A DNA stretch of 64,000 bases from Gnetum montanum (taxonomy: Eukaryota > Streptophyta > Gnetopsida > Gnetales > Gnetaceae): assembly GCA_015680685.1 (NCBI GenBank), contig MNCI01025178.1, positions 345,354-409,353 of the forward strand, given 5' to 3'. The notes under the pieces were generated by a model, which made no database searches, was not told the DNA's origin, and was given only the letters and a program-made list of their open reading frames with translations. A program made the position numbers and the translations under genes. Within the stretch, counting starts at the first letter, position 1; each line of letters opens with the position of its first letter. Positions 34,322 to 47,257 of the stretch are shown here, in pieces.

Positions 34322-37300
34322 CTAGATGGTAGATGAGTTTTGATCATCTAACTCTTTATTTTCCTTTCCTTTTGGTGTATGATCATGAATTATTAATTTT
34401 GTATTTAGGTCCTTAGTTGATGCCATTTTCTTAGATTGGAAATTAGTAAGTGATTTAGATGTTTCCATGCGTATTTTAAACAATTTTTGATTCTTAGTTA
34501 GTGGCCATAGGGTGTCTTTTAGTTTTGTGGCTCCTACTCTTTCTTTTACACATGTTTGTTTTTCACTATTGTGGAGTATTGTGGTGGCTGTATTAACATT
34601 TTGAAGTGTCAGTCCAATATTGCATCCTTTTCTTTCAGCAGTAATGCATGGAATCCACTGTGTATGTTTGGATTTATGCACATATTCTTCAAAGATCTCA
34701 ACAAATAAATCTATCATATTTAACTTAGCATCAATTGTGCTAAGCCATGCCCTTTCCATAATAATTGGGAATTCCTTGTCATCATTCTTTACTTTGATTA
34801 CTAAGAAGTCTTTTGGATAGGACCATCCATAGATGATGATTACTACATTTTCTATCTATTCCAAAGGACTTGTCACAGATTGATCTACAAGCTCCAACCT
34901 AATATTGCACTCCTTCAAAGGTGGTAGGTTCCATGTTTGATATATTTCTTATGAGATTAGATTTACCCCAAACACTAAGTCTAATAGAGCTTTGCATGGT
35001 AGATTCCTAGCTACTTGTACATAAATTAGAGAAATTCCTAGATCAATTCTCTCTTTGAGAGTGGCCCTAACTTGATCTAGTTGGTGATGATTTTTGTGAG
35101 CATGATAGTCTAAATCGTTGCATTTGAAGATAATAAAGCTGGTTTTTGGTAAGAGAATCCTTTGTAGGAGAAGTTGGTCTCAATGAAGTCCTAATTCTAC
35201 TAACCTTTTTTGAACTTGTCCTCAAGAAATTACATTTCATTATTTGGACCTTCGTGTTGCTAGTAAGCTCATCTATTTTTATGTTCACTACTCTTACAAA
35301 TTTCCTCTATTGTGGTTGTGATGTAAATTCACCTTGCATGGCAAGTGGTGGAACTTGTGGTAATGGGGTTGGATGTTGATTTGAAGAATTGGCTATTTGC
35401 AAATGCATGTGTGAGTTTGCAGCTATTCTTGGAAGGATTGGTCTATGGTATTCAAGTGGATAATACTGTGGGGTCTGAATAGCTGCATTGGCTAGTGAGA
35501 TTGGACATTGGACATAGTATCCATAAGGATCAAGTTGTTAATATGGATATTGTTGGTTTGGCGGTGGCATTGCCCATGTTTGTAGTTGCTGTCGCTACTG
35601 TTGATATTACTCCTGTGGTTGAGGGTAGGCTTTGCTTGGGTAATAGGTTGGCTGGAAAGGTTTCCTGATATTACCTTGAGGATAAGGAAGTCTTCTAAAT
35701 CCTTACTTTTTGACAAAGCTTGGATTGAGTACATATACCCTAGATTCTTGTAAGTGGGCCATAACAAGAAAACATCCCTTAGGATGTTCATAATGGCACA
35801 CCTTGCATCTCTCATCTTCCTCTAAACTAGAGTTACTGTACCCTTCAATGGTAGCAAATTTTCCTTTTTTCTTGTAACTATCTCATTCATAATCTCTTTT
35901 TTTCTTCTTTTATTTGCCCATGTTCAGTGCTTTTTTAGTCTTTTCCTCCATGATCTTTAAGGCTATGATAAATTTATCATCCATTGAATCCCAAACTCTC
36001 TCTACCTTGTTTGATATATCATTAACTAATTTTTGAATAGGTAGAGTCTTTTGCTAAATGGCTTGGTCCAAGATTTTCTCCTCTTGTATTTCATAGACTT
36101 GTGTATCCCTCTTTCAAATTAATGGGTCTCTATTATACTCTTTGACTAATTTCCTTTTTCTAAGTTCACCTTCCTCTTTTGCACTGGATCAATTAGTCTT
36201 TGAATGTTATGGACCATCATTTATAATAATCTTCTTTGGGTGCAAACCCCAAGGGTCTCTCTAGTTTTGCTTCACAACCCATGTACAATGTGCCTAAGTT
36301 GTTCCTATGATGAAAATCCTTGGCCTAGGCACCTATGTAGTAGTGAATTATATCTTTCCATTACTGCATCAAGGGTCTCATGAGTTCCTTGCTTCCATCC
36401 CTAGATTTTTTTGTAAGTTTAACACCCATGAATAGGTTTGATACTTGTTGTTAAATATTTTGAGCATGGTACTTTAATGTCTAATGGATTTAGGTTCTAG
36501 TGACCAACAGGAGCTTCCCGCTTACTTCACAAGTATTCTCAAAAATAGTTTCAACTTTTTGCAATCACTCACTATGTTTTGAAGAGTATAGGCATTTAGG
36601 AAAGCTTGAAGGTGATCTTGTGGATTAGTGTTGTAGCTACCTTCAAATCTTGGCATATTGATCATGTTTAGTCATTTGATTTGGCTATTCCTCACATGCC
36701 TGGTTGGTATGTGGACAACTTCCTAGATATTTATCATACTTTCGGTTACCATAATGGGTTCATCATCATGGTCATGTTTGTATGCTTTGTTGTAGTAGTG
36801 ACCCCTTCTATGCTCATGTCTCTCTTGATCCTCTCTTCACTCTCTTTATCTTCTTCATTCATGTTCTTCATATTTTATATTAGAGTGTCGTGAATATTGA
36901 TCATGATGACCATGAGTCCTCCTTTCTTTCCCATCATAGTCCCAATACTTATGTCATCTCCGTTTAGAGTCGTCCAACGATCATGATGAGATAGATGAGG
37001 TAGTAGGAGAACGGTGCTAGCTTGTTCTCCTTTCATGACTCTTGTATGATTCTTTGTAAGATTTGGCAAGAATCTTTGGCCTTGAGTCTTGCTTATACCT
37101 TGAGTTAGTAGCCTCCCTCATAGGTGTATTTGCTTTATTGGAATGAAGTTGGACTTTGACATGTTCTTCAAGTCTAATGATAAGTGTTCTTGAAGGTTCA
37201 TCATGGTTTTGGTGGAGTTGTTTTGAAATGAATGCATTTGCATCAAGTTCTTGCAAGACAACAGAAGTGTTATCTTGCTTCCCTTTTTGATGTGCATGTT

Positions 37301-37758
37301 TGATCTCCATGGTACCATCTCTCCTCATTTTTTCATTTGAGGATTCATAAGGTCTTTTCATGTGCTAAATCACATGATACCCTTCTTGGATTTGGTCCAA
37401 ATGCATTCTCCTTAGGGTATTTTGGAGCATGTTAAGCACAACCTGTTCTGGAGGTAGGACTATGTTGTCTTGCATGTGTCTCCACATTATTTGATTATCT
37501 TGATGGAAGATGAAAGTGAAGTTTGGATGGTAAGGATTAGTCTGAGCACTTCATCAATGATTCTATCACAGATCTTTCTTATGTCCTTGGTAGGTGATGA
37601 TTGGTCTTTGTTTTAAGTCATATTTTATAGTTTTAGACATTATGTGTTAAGTGTGCTTTTCTTATGGTTGTAAGGTTTGACTTTGTGTTTTGACTATAGC
37701 AAACTTTAAGAAATCAATTACTTAGCATACATTAACGTGTCCCTGACAATGATGCCAA
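34322..37758 (-). pseudogene. gag: gag and protease relic of Athila-like element H
   Basis: Read on the minus strand from the LTR at 37759. Decayed gag core near 36400-36660, the zinc-knuckle region near 35790-35810 (RCAIMNILRDV reads as a shifted form of C.VC.YEHPKGC in another frame), HLQES.VY.LNP near 35730, and LPYPQGN near 35680. The protease end is IIMERAWLSTIDAKLN near 34735-34765, matching IIMGRAWLSTVDA of F. There are stops and frameshifts throughout. No RT follows; the homology ends near 34322, next to the copia-like LTR. Confidence 0.75.
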
Positions 37759-38623
37759 TGATAAGCGATAGAGTAGTCCAACACCCAACCATAAAAGCTA
37801 TGAGTGTTCATGTGCATCCTGGTCGAATTCTGTGGACAAAGTAATGTTATTATACTAGTATTTGGATATAGTTTGCAATCATTGTCTTCCCACGTGAGCT
37901 AGTAAAATCGATGTGTATGGTTTAACTCACAGTGAGCTGTATGATACTGATGTTGTATGGGCCATATTTCTCCTAGTAAACATAAAGTAAATTTAATGGT
38001 TTCTATTTTTAAGTGATAATAAATAAATCTAATCTAGCCTCTGTAATGAGCATTTGGCCTAATGTAACCTTCTGTTCATACCTTGGACTTCATGCAACTA
38101 CTACTGGAGTTACCAAGTACCTCACTACTAGGTGTACCAAGTGATAGTACTACTGGGTTACGAAGCAGCTATCCTTAAGTGCTTGAGATTAGTCAAACTC
38201 TTTTATCTTAACAACAGTAATGACCAAGTGCATAGAAAGTAAATTAGTAACTAGAGAAACCAATAAACATTAAGCTAAGTTAAGAAGAAAAATTATTCTA
38301 AGTGTAAACAGTAAAAACTAGGTGATGTTGCAATGATGCAAAGCAATCTTGATCTTTATTTTTGTGCATGAAATGTGTCCAAGTACATTCCACTTGAATA
38401 AAGACTCCGTTCAATTACTAAACATCACACTGTAGGCATACACAACTAAGTGCTAAGTGCTAAAATCAAGAAAACAAACTCATAGAATTTTGCTAAGTGT
38501 GAACTGAAACTGTATCTAGACTATGCACCTAAATGTTGTATTTATAGGCTTCCACACCAATATCGGATATCTGACATCATAGCTTGTGCCCTAATATCGG
38601 ATGCCCAATATCGTAGTCGATCA
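37759..38623 (-). repeat. 5' LTR of element H, minus orientation
   Basis: Starts TGATAAGCG on the plus strand beside the primer site (37741-37758; on the minus strand TGGCATCATTGTCAGGGA, a decayed tRNA-Asp-type site). It extends to about 38623. The U3 end contains ATATCGGATATC, CTAATATCGGAT and CCAATATCG, the GATATC family of palindromes. The U5 side holds CCCAACCATAAAAGC and GTTACCAAG boxes matching other LTRs in reverse. The exact right end is tentative. Confidence 0.7.
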
Positions 38624-39550
38624 AAATTTGGATTTATCAAATGTCAAACATTGATTTTCATTGTTAGCAAGGTAAGGAAGGCTACAATTTGGCTACAAGG
38701 TTATGGCTTAGGAGGGCTAATGAAGATGATGTGAGGTAAGCACTATTGGCAAGATCAGACAAGCTAACTAAATCTCATATATCAAGATCATATGGTGACT
38801 CATCCTTTACAATGAATCACACCCTTGCAATAACTCTAGGTTCATCCTGTAAGCACAACTCTAGGAGCACAAGAAAAAAGTTAAATAATAAATGTGATTA
38901 CAAGAGGTTATGTAAGGTTATAATGATATATAGGCCACTATGAGGTACAATTAGTAGAACTTGAGAACTCTACATTTTTCATTGTAGATTTTTACAAGGT
39001 TGTAGTGTTATGAGATGCCAAAAAGAGATAGGAGGGCATGCATAATCACTTGTGGTAGGCTACTCAAGTTGTTAGCTTAATTAATTCATCCAAACTTGCA
39101 AACAAAGAAAATACATACTAAAAGCACATGTTAATATTAGATGTAATTAAGGCCATGTGAAGGTTTTAATGTTTCCTTGTAGGAATTTGCTGATGTCCTA
39201 AGTAAACTAAGGTTCTATTGAGAAATTTGGTTTTAGGATTTTCTCTTCATCATTGTGGTTTGAAATGGGGAATTTGACCAAGGAACCCTCTATGATGTTT
39301 TTGGCCTCAACACCAAAAGCAATTAGGCCAGTTCAAGACATTGAGGCTATATGGTCAAAGGCTTATACGCTTTTGGCTTAGGAATCCAATGTTAACTTGG
39401 TTGAACAACATCACCAAAAGGGTCTATTTAGGCTCAAACACTGGTTGAATTACTTTCTCAGCTTTATAGCTTAACTCTACACACCAACATACGCACATCA
39501 AGAGGTATCTATATGATAAATTTGTTAAACAATGTTCAAATAATGAAAAA
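38624..39550. other. Spacer, nothing recognised
   Basis: AT-rich, short frames only. No motif of a retroelement, RNA gene or host gene was found. Confidence 0.3.
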
Positions 39551-39559
39551 TATTATAAT

Positions 39560-40000
39560 AGTAGAGCCAAGTAAGGCCAAATAAGGTCAAAATAAAGTAA
39601 AACAAGACAATGTCGGATCACTATAAGACAAAGGAAGGTAACATTAGGCAAAACAAGGTAAGATAAGATGCGAACAATGCAAGGAAAAATAATAATAGAG
39701 CAAAGTAAGGGTAAATAAGGTAAAAAAAAAAAAATTAAAACAAGACAATGTAGGATCACTATAAGACAAAGCTAGGTAAAATTAGGCAAAACAAGGTAAG
39801 ATAGGATGAGAACAATGTAAGGTAAAATAAGGTCAAACTAGAAAAACAAGGTAACATAAGGCCACAACGAGGCAAAATATGACTAAACAAGGTTAAAACA
39901 TGGTCAAAACAAGGTAAAATGGGGTAAAAGCAAAGTAAAAACAAGGCTAAAAAAAAGTAAAATATGGCAAACAAGGTTAAACAAGGTCAAAATAGTATTA
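39560..40000. repeat. AACAAGGTAAAAT-type satellite with 138-bp higher-order repeat
   Basis: A purine-rich array of degenerate 10-16 bp units (AACAAGGTAAAATAAGG-like). A longer block containing AACAAGACAATGT and GGATCACTATAAGACAAAG occurs at 39599 and again at 39737, giving a 138-bp higher-order period. Open frames on the minus strand here are by-products of the repeat. Confidence 0.75.
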
Positions 40001-40798
40001 ATTGAAAAAATATTTATTTTTTAAATGTGTGAGGCTTCATTCTACTCCTTTGCATTCCCTTTTCCTTTGGGGGGCTATTCATGAGCTACATTGGGTCTCT
40101 TGGACCTTAGCCATTTTGCACCATATATCACTTGGGTTACAACATTTAAGGCCTCTTTGGGCTATTATAAATTGCTAACTTGGGCTACAAAAGAAATGGG
40201 AAATGAGACCTCTAAAATACAATTTGAGGACTTAAGTAAGGAAATATGGGAATAGGTGCCATAAACTTATGGATTACATCAAGAATAATAATTTTTTGGC
40301 TTCATAATTTTAACCCCATATTATCTCTTCTCCTTTAAGCCTAGGGTATTTTTTGGTGCCTTCACTTAGGCACTTTGGGCTTTTAAGGAATTTATGCCTC
40401 CAACTAATAGCCCTCTATTTTGCCAAAGGAAAAAATAATACTTGCTACCATGTGGATTCACTTGGCCACCTTTGACTAGACAAGTAATAATTTTTTGCAT
40501 GTAGAGTTAACATAAAATAATGAGTACCTTGGAAATATTTTCCATTAACCACCATTATGCATCCTTTGCATCTATTATGAGTTGAAAGGAAAGTTGTAAT
40601 CTTCATCTTCTATCACATTGTAGGCTTGGACTTAACATTTCTTCTTGATACATAGAGTAGAACAATGAGATTGATGCTGATGTGGAAGAGGCAGCTGGTG
40701 ACCATCATGGTCTTGTTGAGGCTCATGAACTTGATGCTAGTCAACTTCTTTTGAAGCTGCCTACATAAGAACACCACTGGCTTCGTTGGTGAGATGCC
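40001..40798. other. Spacer left of the copia element
   Basis: No recognised gene. Bases about 40669-40765 read as a short hydrophilic frame (NEIDADVEEAAGDHH) ending in TAA, possibly a piece of a host or transposon gene. ATGCC at 40794-40798 is the expected left target duplication of the copia element; its partner lies outside the window. Confidence 0.35.
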
Positions 40799-41231
40799 TG
40801 TTACAAAATTAATTAAATTTGAAAATTAAAATAGCAAAGACAATAAGAAAAACAAACACAAAAATTTATGTAGAAAACCCCAAAGTAGGGAAAAAACCAT
40901 GGGAACCTATGCAAAGCTCTTTCTTTATTTGCAGAAAATGTCCAAGGACATAAGTTGCTATTAACACACTCTTAATTCCTTCCTTCACACGTTGTTGTTG
41001 TTGTTCTGGTGATTCATAACACATATTCCCACCCTTTAGTTTATAGGACAAAACAATAGTCTTTTTTCTATTACAAACTTTAGATAATTTTAGAACCTGC
41101 TAATCATATCTCAAGCAAAGATTACAAAGCTGGAAGTTATGACAAACATAACTTAGATTGATAAAAATAGAGGAAGAGTTTTCTTCACATTAACTAATAG
41201 TTTACTTTTTCACATTAAATGATAGTTAACA
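40799..41231 (-). repeat. 3' LTR of the copia element
   Basis: TGTTACAAAATTAATTAAATT at the left, GATAGTTAACA at the right, 433 bp. On the minus strand this is TGTTAACTATC to TTTTGTAACA. The minus-strand polypurine tract AAGTGGAAGAAT lies directly to the right (about 41232-41243). The partner LTR at 61360 matches over its visible 351 bp. Confidence 0.9.
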
Positions 41232-41499
41232 ATTCTTCCACTTGAAGAAAATTTGATAAATCTTCAAGTTAGAGATGCATTGGTTCCAAGTTGCATTCTT
41301 ACATCTTTGCTATTCCAAGCTATTTTGTGCAAAAAGCATGCACATCCCTTGCAACCACTTTATTCAATGCATCAACAATATTTTTCATGGTGTTAATTTT
41401 CTACAAATTAATTAAGACTTCTTCAATAGTATCTTTAATAAAATGGTATTTAATAAAAATATGTTTTGCTCTATCATGATAAGCTAAATTTCTTGCTAG

Positions 41500-42546
41500 A
41501 TGTAAGGCACTCTGGCTATTACAGAAAATTTGATAACTATCTTGCTTTACACCAAGAAATTGTAAAAATCTTTGCAATTAGAACATCTCCATACATGATT
41601 TTGTCAATGCCACATATTTAGATTTAGTTGTGGGCAGAGTTACCAGAGATTGTAGTTTTGACATCTAGCTTACTGTAGCACCACCTAAAACAAAACCATA
41701 ACCTATAGTTGAACACCTAGTATTTAAATCAGCTACAAAAATACACATAACCAAAAATATTCAAATCATTATTTCTAAAACACAAATAGGTAGATTAAGT
41801 TTCCTTTAAGTATCTAAGAATTCATTTCACAACAAGCCCCTGGTTCTAGCCATAATTATTCATATAACTACTAACAACACTTATTGCATATGTTGTATCT
41901 AGATAGGTGTATACCGTAGCATACATTAAAGAGCCAATAGCAGAAGTATATGGAATATCATTTACTTTGGAAATTTCTTTTTATATACTGGGATAATATT
42001 TTTTAGATAATTGAAAATGAGAAGCCAAAGGAGTACTTACAAGTTCTACTTTTGACGTAGTAAAATGCTCAAAAACTTTTCCAATATACTCACTTTGACT
42101 AAGCCATAATTTTTTCTACTTTCTATCTTTGCAAATATGCATTTTAAGAATTCTTTTTTTCTATCCCAAATCCTTCATAGCAAATTGTTTGTTCATCTCT
42201 ATTTTAAGTTGTTTTATTTTTGATATATCAATCCCTATAATCAGCATATCATCTACATACAATAGCAAAATTACAAGTTTATTTTTATTACTTGAGAAAT
42301 AAACACAATGAACAAGATCACTCTTGCAATAATCCATTTTGTGCATAAAAGAATCAAATTTTCTGTACCACTTCCTAAGAGCCTATTTTAAACCATATAA
42401 GCTTTTCCTAAGCGACACACATAATAAGGTTCATTTTGATTAACAAATCCTTCTAGTTGATGCATATAGATATCTTAATTTAAATCACCATGTAGAAAAG
42501 TTATTTTAACATCTAACTATTCTAACTCCAAATCTAAGCAAGCAAC
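41500..42546 (-). pseudogene. Copia RT, second half, and RNase H region
   Basis: Going down from 42546: ELDVKITFLHGDLN-like, MHQLEGFVNQNEP, then LLLYVDDMLIIGID (about 42219-42260), the copia YVDD catalytic box, followed by KIEMNKQFAMKDLG. RNase H-like sequence continues towards 41500 but is full of stops. It joins 51009-51107 across element E. Confidence 0.88.
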
Positions 42547-43376
42547 TGATGAGTCGAGTTTTGGGCGACTGCGATATTGCCTACGCGATATCGTGGTCGC
42601 GATATTACAGCCCAACCTGCGATATCGCATACGTGATATCGTGGCCTGTCTCCTCATTTATAAATAAGAGGTAGACAGATCATCATAGATAGTTAGTAAG
42701 TTAGTCAGTTTTTACATTTTAATTTCTTTCTCTCCCTTTTCCTCTCTGTGTATGCCCGCAGTGTGGTGATTGTAATTGTACAACATCCTTATTCGAGTGT
42801 GACGTATTTGGACATGCACATGACCAGCAATAAAGATCGAGATTACTTCATCATTGTAGCATTCACTTAGTTTAATCATTTAATTAATTTTTATTTACTG
42901 GTTTCCTAGTTAATCTCTCTCACCCTTATCTCATGTTAAAACATGGAATGAGTACAACTTGATTATGAGCATTTAAGTGTGACTACTTGGTAACCTAGTA
43001 GCGTACCTAGGATCTACACTTGGTAATCCTAGTAGTAGTCATGCACGAAGTCCAAGATGCATACGAATAATCAAGGAACAGATGTTCATCGCACTTAGTC
43101 TAGTTTAGATTCTCTTACCCTTTCTCTCTTAGCCTAGATAATATTACTTTCCATTGCCTTCAAGAGTAGAATTAGATTAGAAACCCATCATACACCTCAG
43201 TCTGGACTAAACCATATGTGACAACGCTAATACTAGTCCAGGTGGGAAGACAATGAATTGTGACCTAAGGCTAACTGTCTAGATGCCATAACTAGTCCGT
43301 CTGCGGGTTCGACCGGATCGTGCGTGTAACGCTCGTATTCTTATGGTTGAGTGTAGGGGTACCTCACCACTCATCA
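42547..43376 (+). repeat. 5' LTR of element E
   Basis: TGATGAGTCGAG to CACTCATCA. U3 carries four GATAT palindromes: GCGATATTGC, GCGATATCGTGG, GCGATATTAC and GCGATATCGC. The TATA box is TATAAATA at 42659-42666. The 3' LTR lacks a short block that includes one palindrome. U5 has the GTAACCTAGTAGCGTACC / GGTAATCCTAGTAGTAG repeats. Confidence 0.92.
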
Positions 43377-43377
43377 T

Positions 43378-43396
43378 AGGCACCGTTGCCGGGGAC
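43378..43396 (+). other. Primer-binding site of element E
   Basis: AGGCACCGTTGCCGGGGAC follows the LTR. It differs from the tRNA-Asp complement TGGCGCCGTTGCCGGGGA at two positions. Confidence 0.88.
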
Positions 43397-43472
43397 GGTG
43401 CTAGTTATCTAGATCAATTATATCATACAAGGTCGCTGTAAAGGACTTAACGATATATATTTTAGGAATATA

Positions 43473-44346
43473 NNNNNNNNNNNNNNNNNNNNNNNNNNNN
43501 NNNNNNNNNNNNNNNNNNNNNNNNNNNNNNNNNNNNNNNNNNNNNNNNNNNNNNNNNNNNNNNNNNNNNNNNNNNNNNNNNNNNNNNNNNNNNNNNNNNN
43601 NNNNNNNNNNNNNNNNNNNNNNNNNNNNNNNNNNNNNNNNNNNNNNNNNNNNNNNNNNNNNNNNNNNNNNNNNNNNNNNNNNNNNNNNNNNNNNNNNNNN
43701 NNNNNNNNNNNNNNNNNNNNNNNNNNNNNNNNNNNNNNNNNNNNNNNNNNNNNNNNNNNNNNNNNNNNNNNNNNNNNNNNNNNNNNNNNNNNNNNNNNNN
43801 NNNNNNNNNNNNNNNNNNNNNNNNNNNNNNNNNNNNNNNNNNNNNNNNNNNNNNNNNNNNNNNNNNNNNNNNNNNNNNNNNNNNNNNNNNNNNNNNNNNN
43901 NNNNNNNNNNNNNNNNNNNNNNNNNNNNNNNNNNNNNNNNNNNNNNNNNNNNNNNNNNNNNNNNNNNNNNNNNNNNNNNNNNNNNNNNNNNNNNNNNNNN
44001 NNNNNNNNNNNNNNNNNNNNNNNNNNNNNNNNNNNNNNNNNNNNNNNNNNNNNNNNNNNNNNNNNNNNNNNNNNNNNNNNNNNNNNNNNNNNNNNNNNNN
44101 NNNNNNNNNNNNNNNNNNNNNNNNNNNNNNNNNNNNNNNNNNNNNNNNNNNNNNNNNNNNNNNNNNNNNNNNNNNNNNNNNNNNNNNNNNNNNNNNNNNN
44201 NNNNNNNNNNNNNNNNNNNNNNNNNNNNNNNNNNNNNNNNNNNNNNNNNNNNNNNNNNNNNNNNNNNNNNNNNNNNNNNNNNNNNNNNNNNNNNNNNNNN
44301 NNNNNNNNNNNNNNNNNNNNNNNNNNNNNNNNNNNNNNNNNNNNNN
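43473..44346. other. Assembly gap (N) in element E
   Basis: 874 unresolved bases covering the start and core of gag. The intact gag of F needs about 1.8 kb to reach the same point, so either the gap length is nominal or gag is shortened in E. Confidence 0.97.
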
Positions 44347-45335
44347 ATTGGAGATAGAGTTTTAACAACCCAAGAAGCAGAAAAAATTATCAGTAGACAA
44401 CTAGAAAGAAGGGATAAGGAAAATAAGAGCTCAACTACCAATCATGCATATGAATGCAACATATGCCTGTACGATCACCCCAAGGGCCAATGCCCAATAG
44501 CATTGGGGAAACACGTTACATCCAGAGTTCGTACAGAGATATTGTGTTCGATCACAGTGGCAACAATCCTAGTCATGGGGGAGACCACCACTGAACTGGA
44601 GACACCCTTCATATCATCTGAACCCAAATGCTTATCTTGTTCAACATCCTGTTTCTCCAATTGAGCCAATGCACTTTATCTCACTACAGTACCATTCTCC
44701 TCAATACTATTAGCCTATGCCTTCAACACAACCACTACCTTGTGCACCTTATACTCCTCCTAACTTTCAACATTCTCATTTTTTCCCTCCTTCTACATCG
44801 CCACCAACTATTCCTAAGGTGCCTACACCATAGCAACAACCCACAAACGTTACTTGTGCTACTACTTCCAACAGTAGTGAGAGACCTCAGCAACATGAAA
44901 GGCGCCCCTTCTTTAGAAATGATCCTAAGAAGGGACAACATAATTCTGAGGCCACTGCACCCTCCAACTCAGCACAAGTCCAACCTTGTGGTACATCCTT
45001 ATCTTTGAAACTAACGCCTCATGTAACTTCATCAGGGCCACCAACTCACACTCCAACAACAATACGACCTAATGAACATAGTCATGGAGAGTGACAATCC
45101 AATCCTTGCATACCATCTAACAGTCCCAAATATCATAGTGGGTCAACTTGTTATCCGGGAACTACATCGTATAAATTTCCCCACTATGCTCATTATAATC
45201 AAGTGTGTGAACCCTGATGGGGTAAGTATGACCAGGCCCCAATATTTCCAACATGTAAGGATCCTCATCTTCCATTTATTAATCCTTGCCATACTCAACT
45301 TTTTAGTTATGGGGGATACCCCCCATCTTAATAAC
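44347..45335 (+). pseudogene. gag: gag C-terminal part of element E
   Basis: Begins inside the linker (TTQEAEKIISRQLERRDKE), then the variant zinc knuckle CNICLYDHPKGQCP (44458-44499). Next comes a Pro/Gln-rich stretch that reads QWQQS-stop-SWG as in F (QWQYPQSWG), and RRPFFRNDPKK near 44900. The fusion to protease seen in F is not found; the sequence ends LFSYGGYPP at 45335 without a DSG motif. Several TAG codons interrupt it. Confidence 0.75.
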
Positions 45336-47257
45336 AAGCAGGATTAATAAATTTTTTTTCATTTTTCTTTAATTTTACAACTTTTTATTTTCCAGTTTTT
45401 CATTTTTCAACTTCTTATTTTATCCTTTTTTCCTTTTACATTTTTTATAAGTAATCTCGTCTTTGAATAAAACACTCATGTGGATAATTGGTTGAGGTGT
45501 GTTCTATGTTGTCAAGTTGCAAGTGATCAATTATTTGGATAGTGAGCCCATTACACCCACTCATCCACTCTACAAATAAGAGGTTATGTTCGAGGGTACA
45601 GTGATATTCTTGACATTCTTAAAACTTAAAATTAATTTTGTGTTCATTGTACCTAGAATGAAGTAGGATGGACCAAGAGGGAATGATTAGGGTGTGACAT
45701 CAAGAGGACTTGCAGATTCTCTTTGGTGACGTCTATGGGAGTTATCATACAACGTGGTCGTACTAAGATCCTTGTAGATCTAACAAAAAATAGGGAGTAA
45801 GAGTAATCAAAAAGGGGCACTCAAAAATCCAATGCTATTCTAGGGGGTCCCATTGGAAAGACATGCACCCATGCCTGAAGGTTGGCGGCTTCTCTAGATT
45901 CAGTATTCAAAAAAAAAAAAAAAAAGAAAGAGAAAAAGAACATGAAAAGAAAAGTGCCACAAAACAAAAATCACTCCTTCCTTGAACAAAACACCAAGTG
46001 ATCGTACGCCTTGTTGTTATGGTACTCTCATAGTTGTTCATCATGGGATGAAACAATGCGATGTCACTGGTAAGAGGAACAGACTTGGTCCTGATCTTGG
46101 AATGATGGGTTAATGACATGTTAATCATGCTTTTCACGCAGGATTCACTGTGCCCTGGGTCAGTTACGTCATGTCCCAATCTCTATGATCCCTTCTATAC
46201 TTCGTCTCATCTCACTGTTTGTGTAATTGTAGCTCATGTCATGTGTAACATAGAATTCTTACCTCATTCCGGTGATATTTACATGTGTGTGTTTTGTAGA
46301 GTTAGTGCGGATTACATTTAACCCTTCTAGTGCCCATAGACACTTTAAGTGTGGTTACACAAGGGCATTATAGGTTGAAACCTGCTTTGGGGAGGATCCA
46401 CTTGTGTAATCTTTTGTAATCTTCACTTATGACATAGCTCACACACACCATTTCTTACCCTCAGCATAATTTTTCATAATGTTCTTTCCCTACTATTATC
46501 CCTCTGAATTTCAACATTCCTATGTACCATTACATAGCCTTTTTCTCCCATTTGAGGTTTTATTGATAAAATCCACACCTTCATAATTAATTGTGCCTTT
46601 AAAATTAATGGAATTACCCTAGCAACCCTTAACATGTGACACATGTCCTTGCTTTCATATTTTATTTTCCAAAAAAACCTTAAAAATCCAATTTTTCCCT
46701 TGGGCCTAAAACATCAATAGGTCGTGATATCGCGTATGCGATGTATTGTACGCAATATCACGTCCCTCCAACCCTATAAATAGGTGACCCCCTGCAACAC
46801 TTAGCATCATTTCTTGCCATTCATGCAGGGGAGTTTTTCAAATTTTTCTCTATGACTTGCGAGTGTGACACCTTTGCTTTCATATCCGTATCTCGCTCGC
46901 TGGTACTCTGATTTTAATTCCATCTGAACCTAATTGAACCCGGAGTGTTTAGCTTAGTCATGGGGGAGGGACATCTGCCGAAAAGCACCTAAATTTTTTG
47001 GAATTTATGATTACCCAAAGGACAAGATATAGGGTAATTAGCTATAACACTTAGAATAATTGTGCCTAAAAATCATTTAATCCCTAGGTATGCCGAGAAA
47101 CTAAAATTGGAAACCACCAAAGTCACATGACTCATTATTACAATTTTTTGAGCAATATCACATGTGATAACATAAGATCATTAATTAAGGCAAGTAGTAA
47201 GGTATAACTTAAATTTTAAAAACAACCTTACTAACGCTTGGCCCTGTGTGATTGCAA
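45336..47257 (+). other. Non-coding region of element E before ORF3
   Basis: T-rich start, an A-run at 45907-45925 where the hairpin module would be expected but is not recognisable, and the ACCTGCTTTGGGGAGGATCCAC block near 46380. An internal promoter follows at 46720-46790, then GCTTAGTCATGGGGGAGGG at 46950. The last bases before ORF3 are CTGTGTGATTGCAA. Confidence 0.7.
46720..46800 (+). promoter_or_regulatory. Internal U3-like promoter upstream of ORF3, element E
   Basis: GTGATATCGCG and ATGCGATGTATTGTACGCAATATCACG form inverted repeats of the GATATCGC type, the same class as in E's own LTR U3. CCCTATAAATAGG follows at 46772-46784 and then CAACACTTAGC. The sequence downstream of the TATA box is unlike the LTR, so this is not a stray LTR. 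Compare 14155-14225 in element B. Promoter activity is inferred. Confidence 0.58.

Noticed and set aside
39560-40000. Interstitial telomere repeat
   Set aside because: The units are AACAAGGTAAAAT-like and irregular, not TTTAGGG or its variants.
43401-44441. Long minus-strand open frames of over 300 codons
   Set aside because: They consist almost wholly of N from the assembly gap at 43473-44346.
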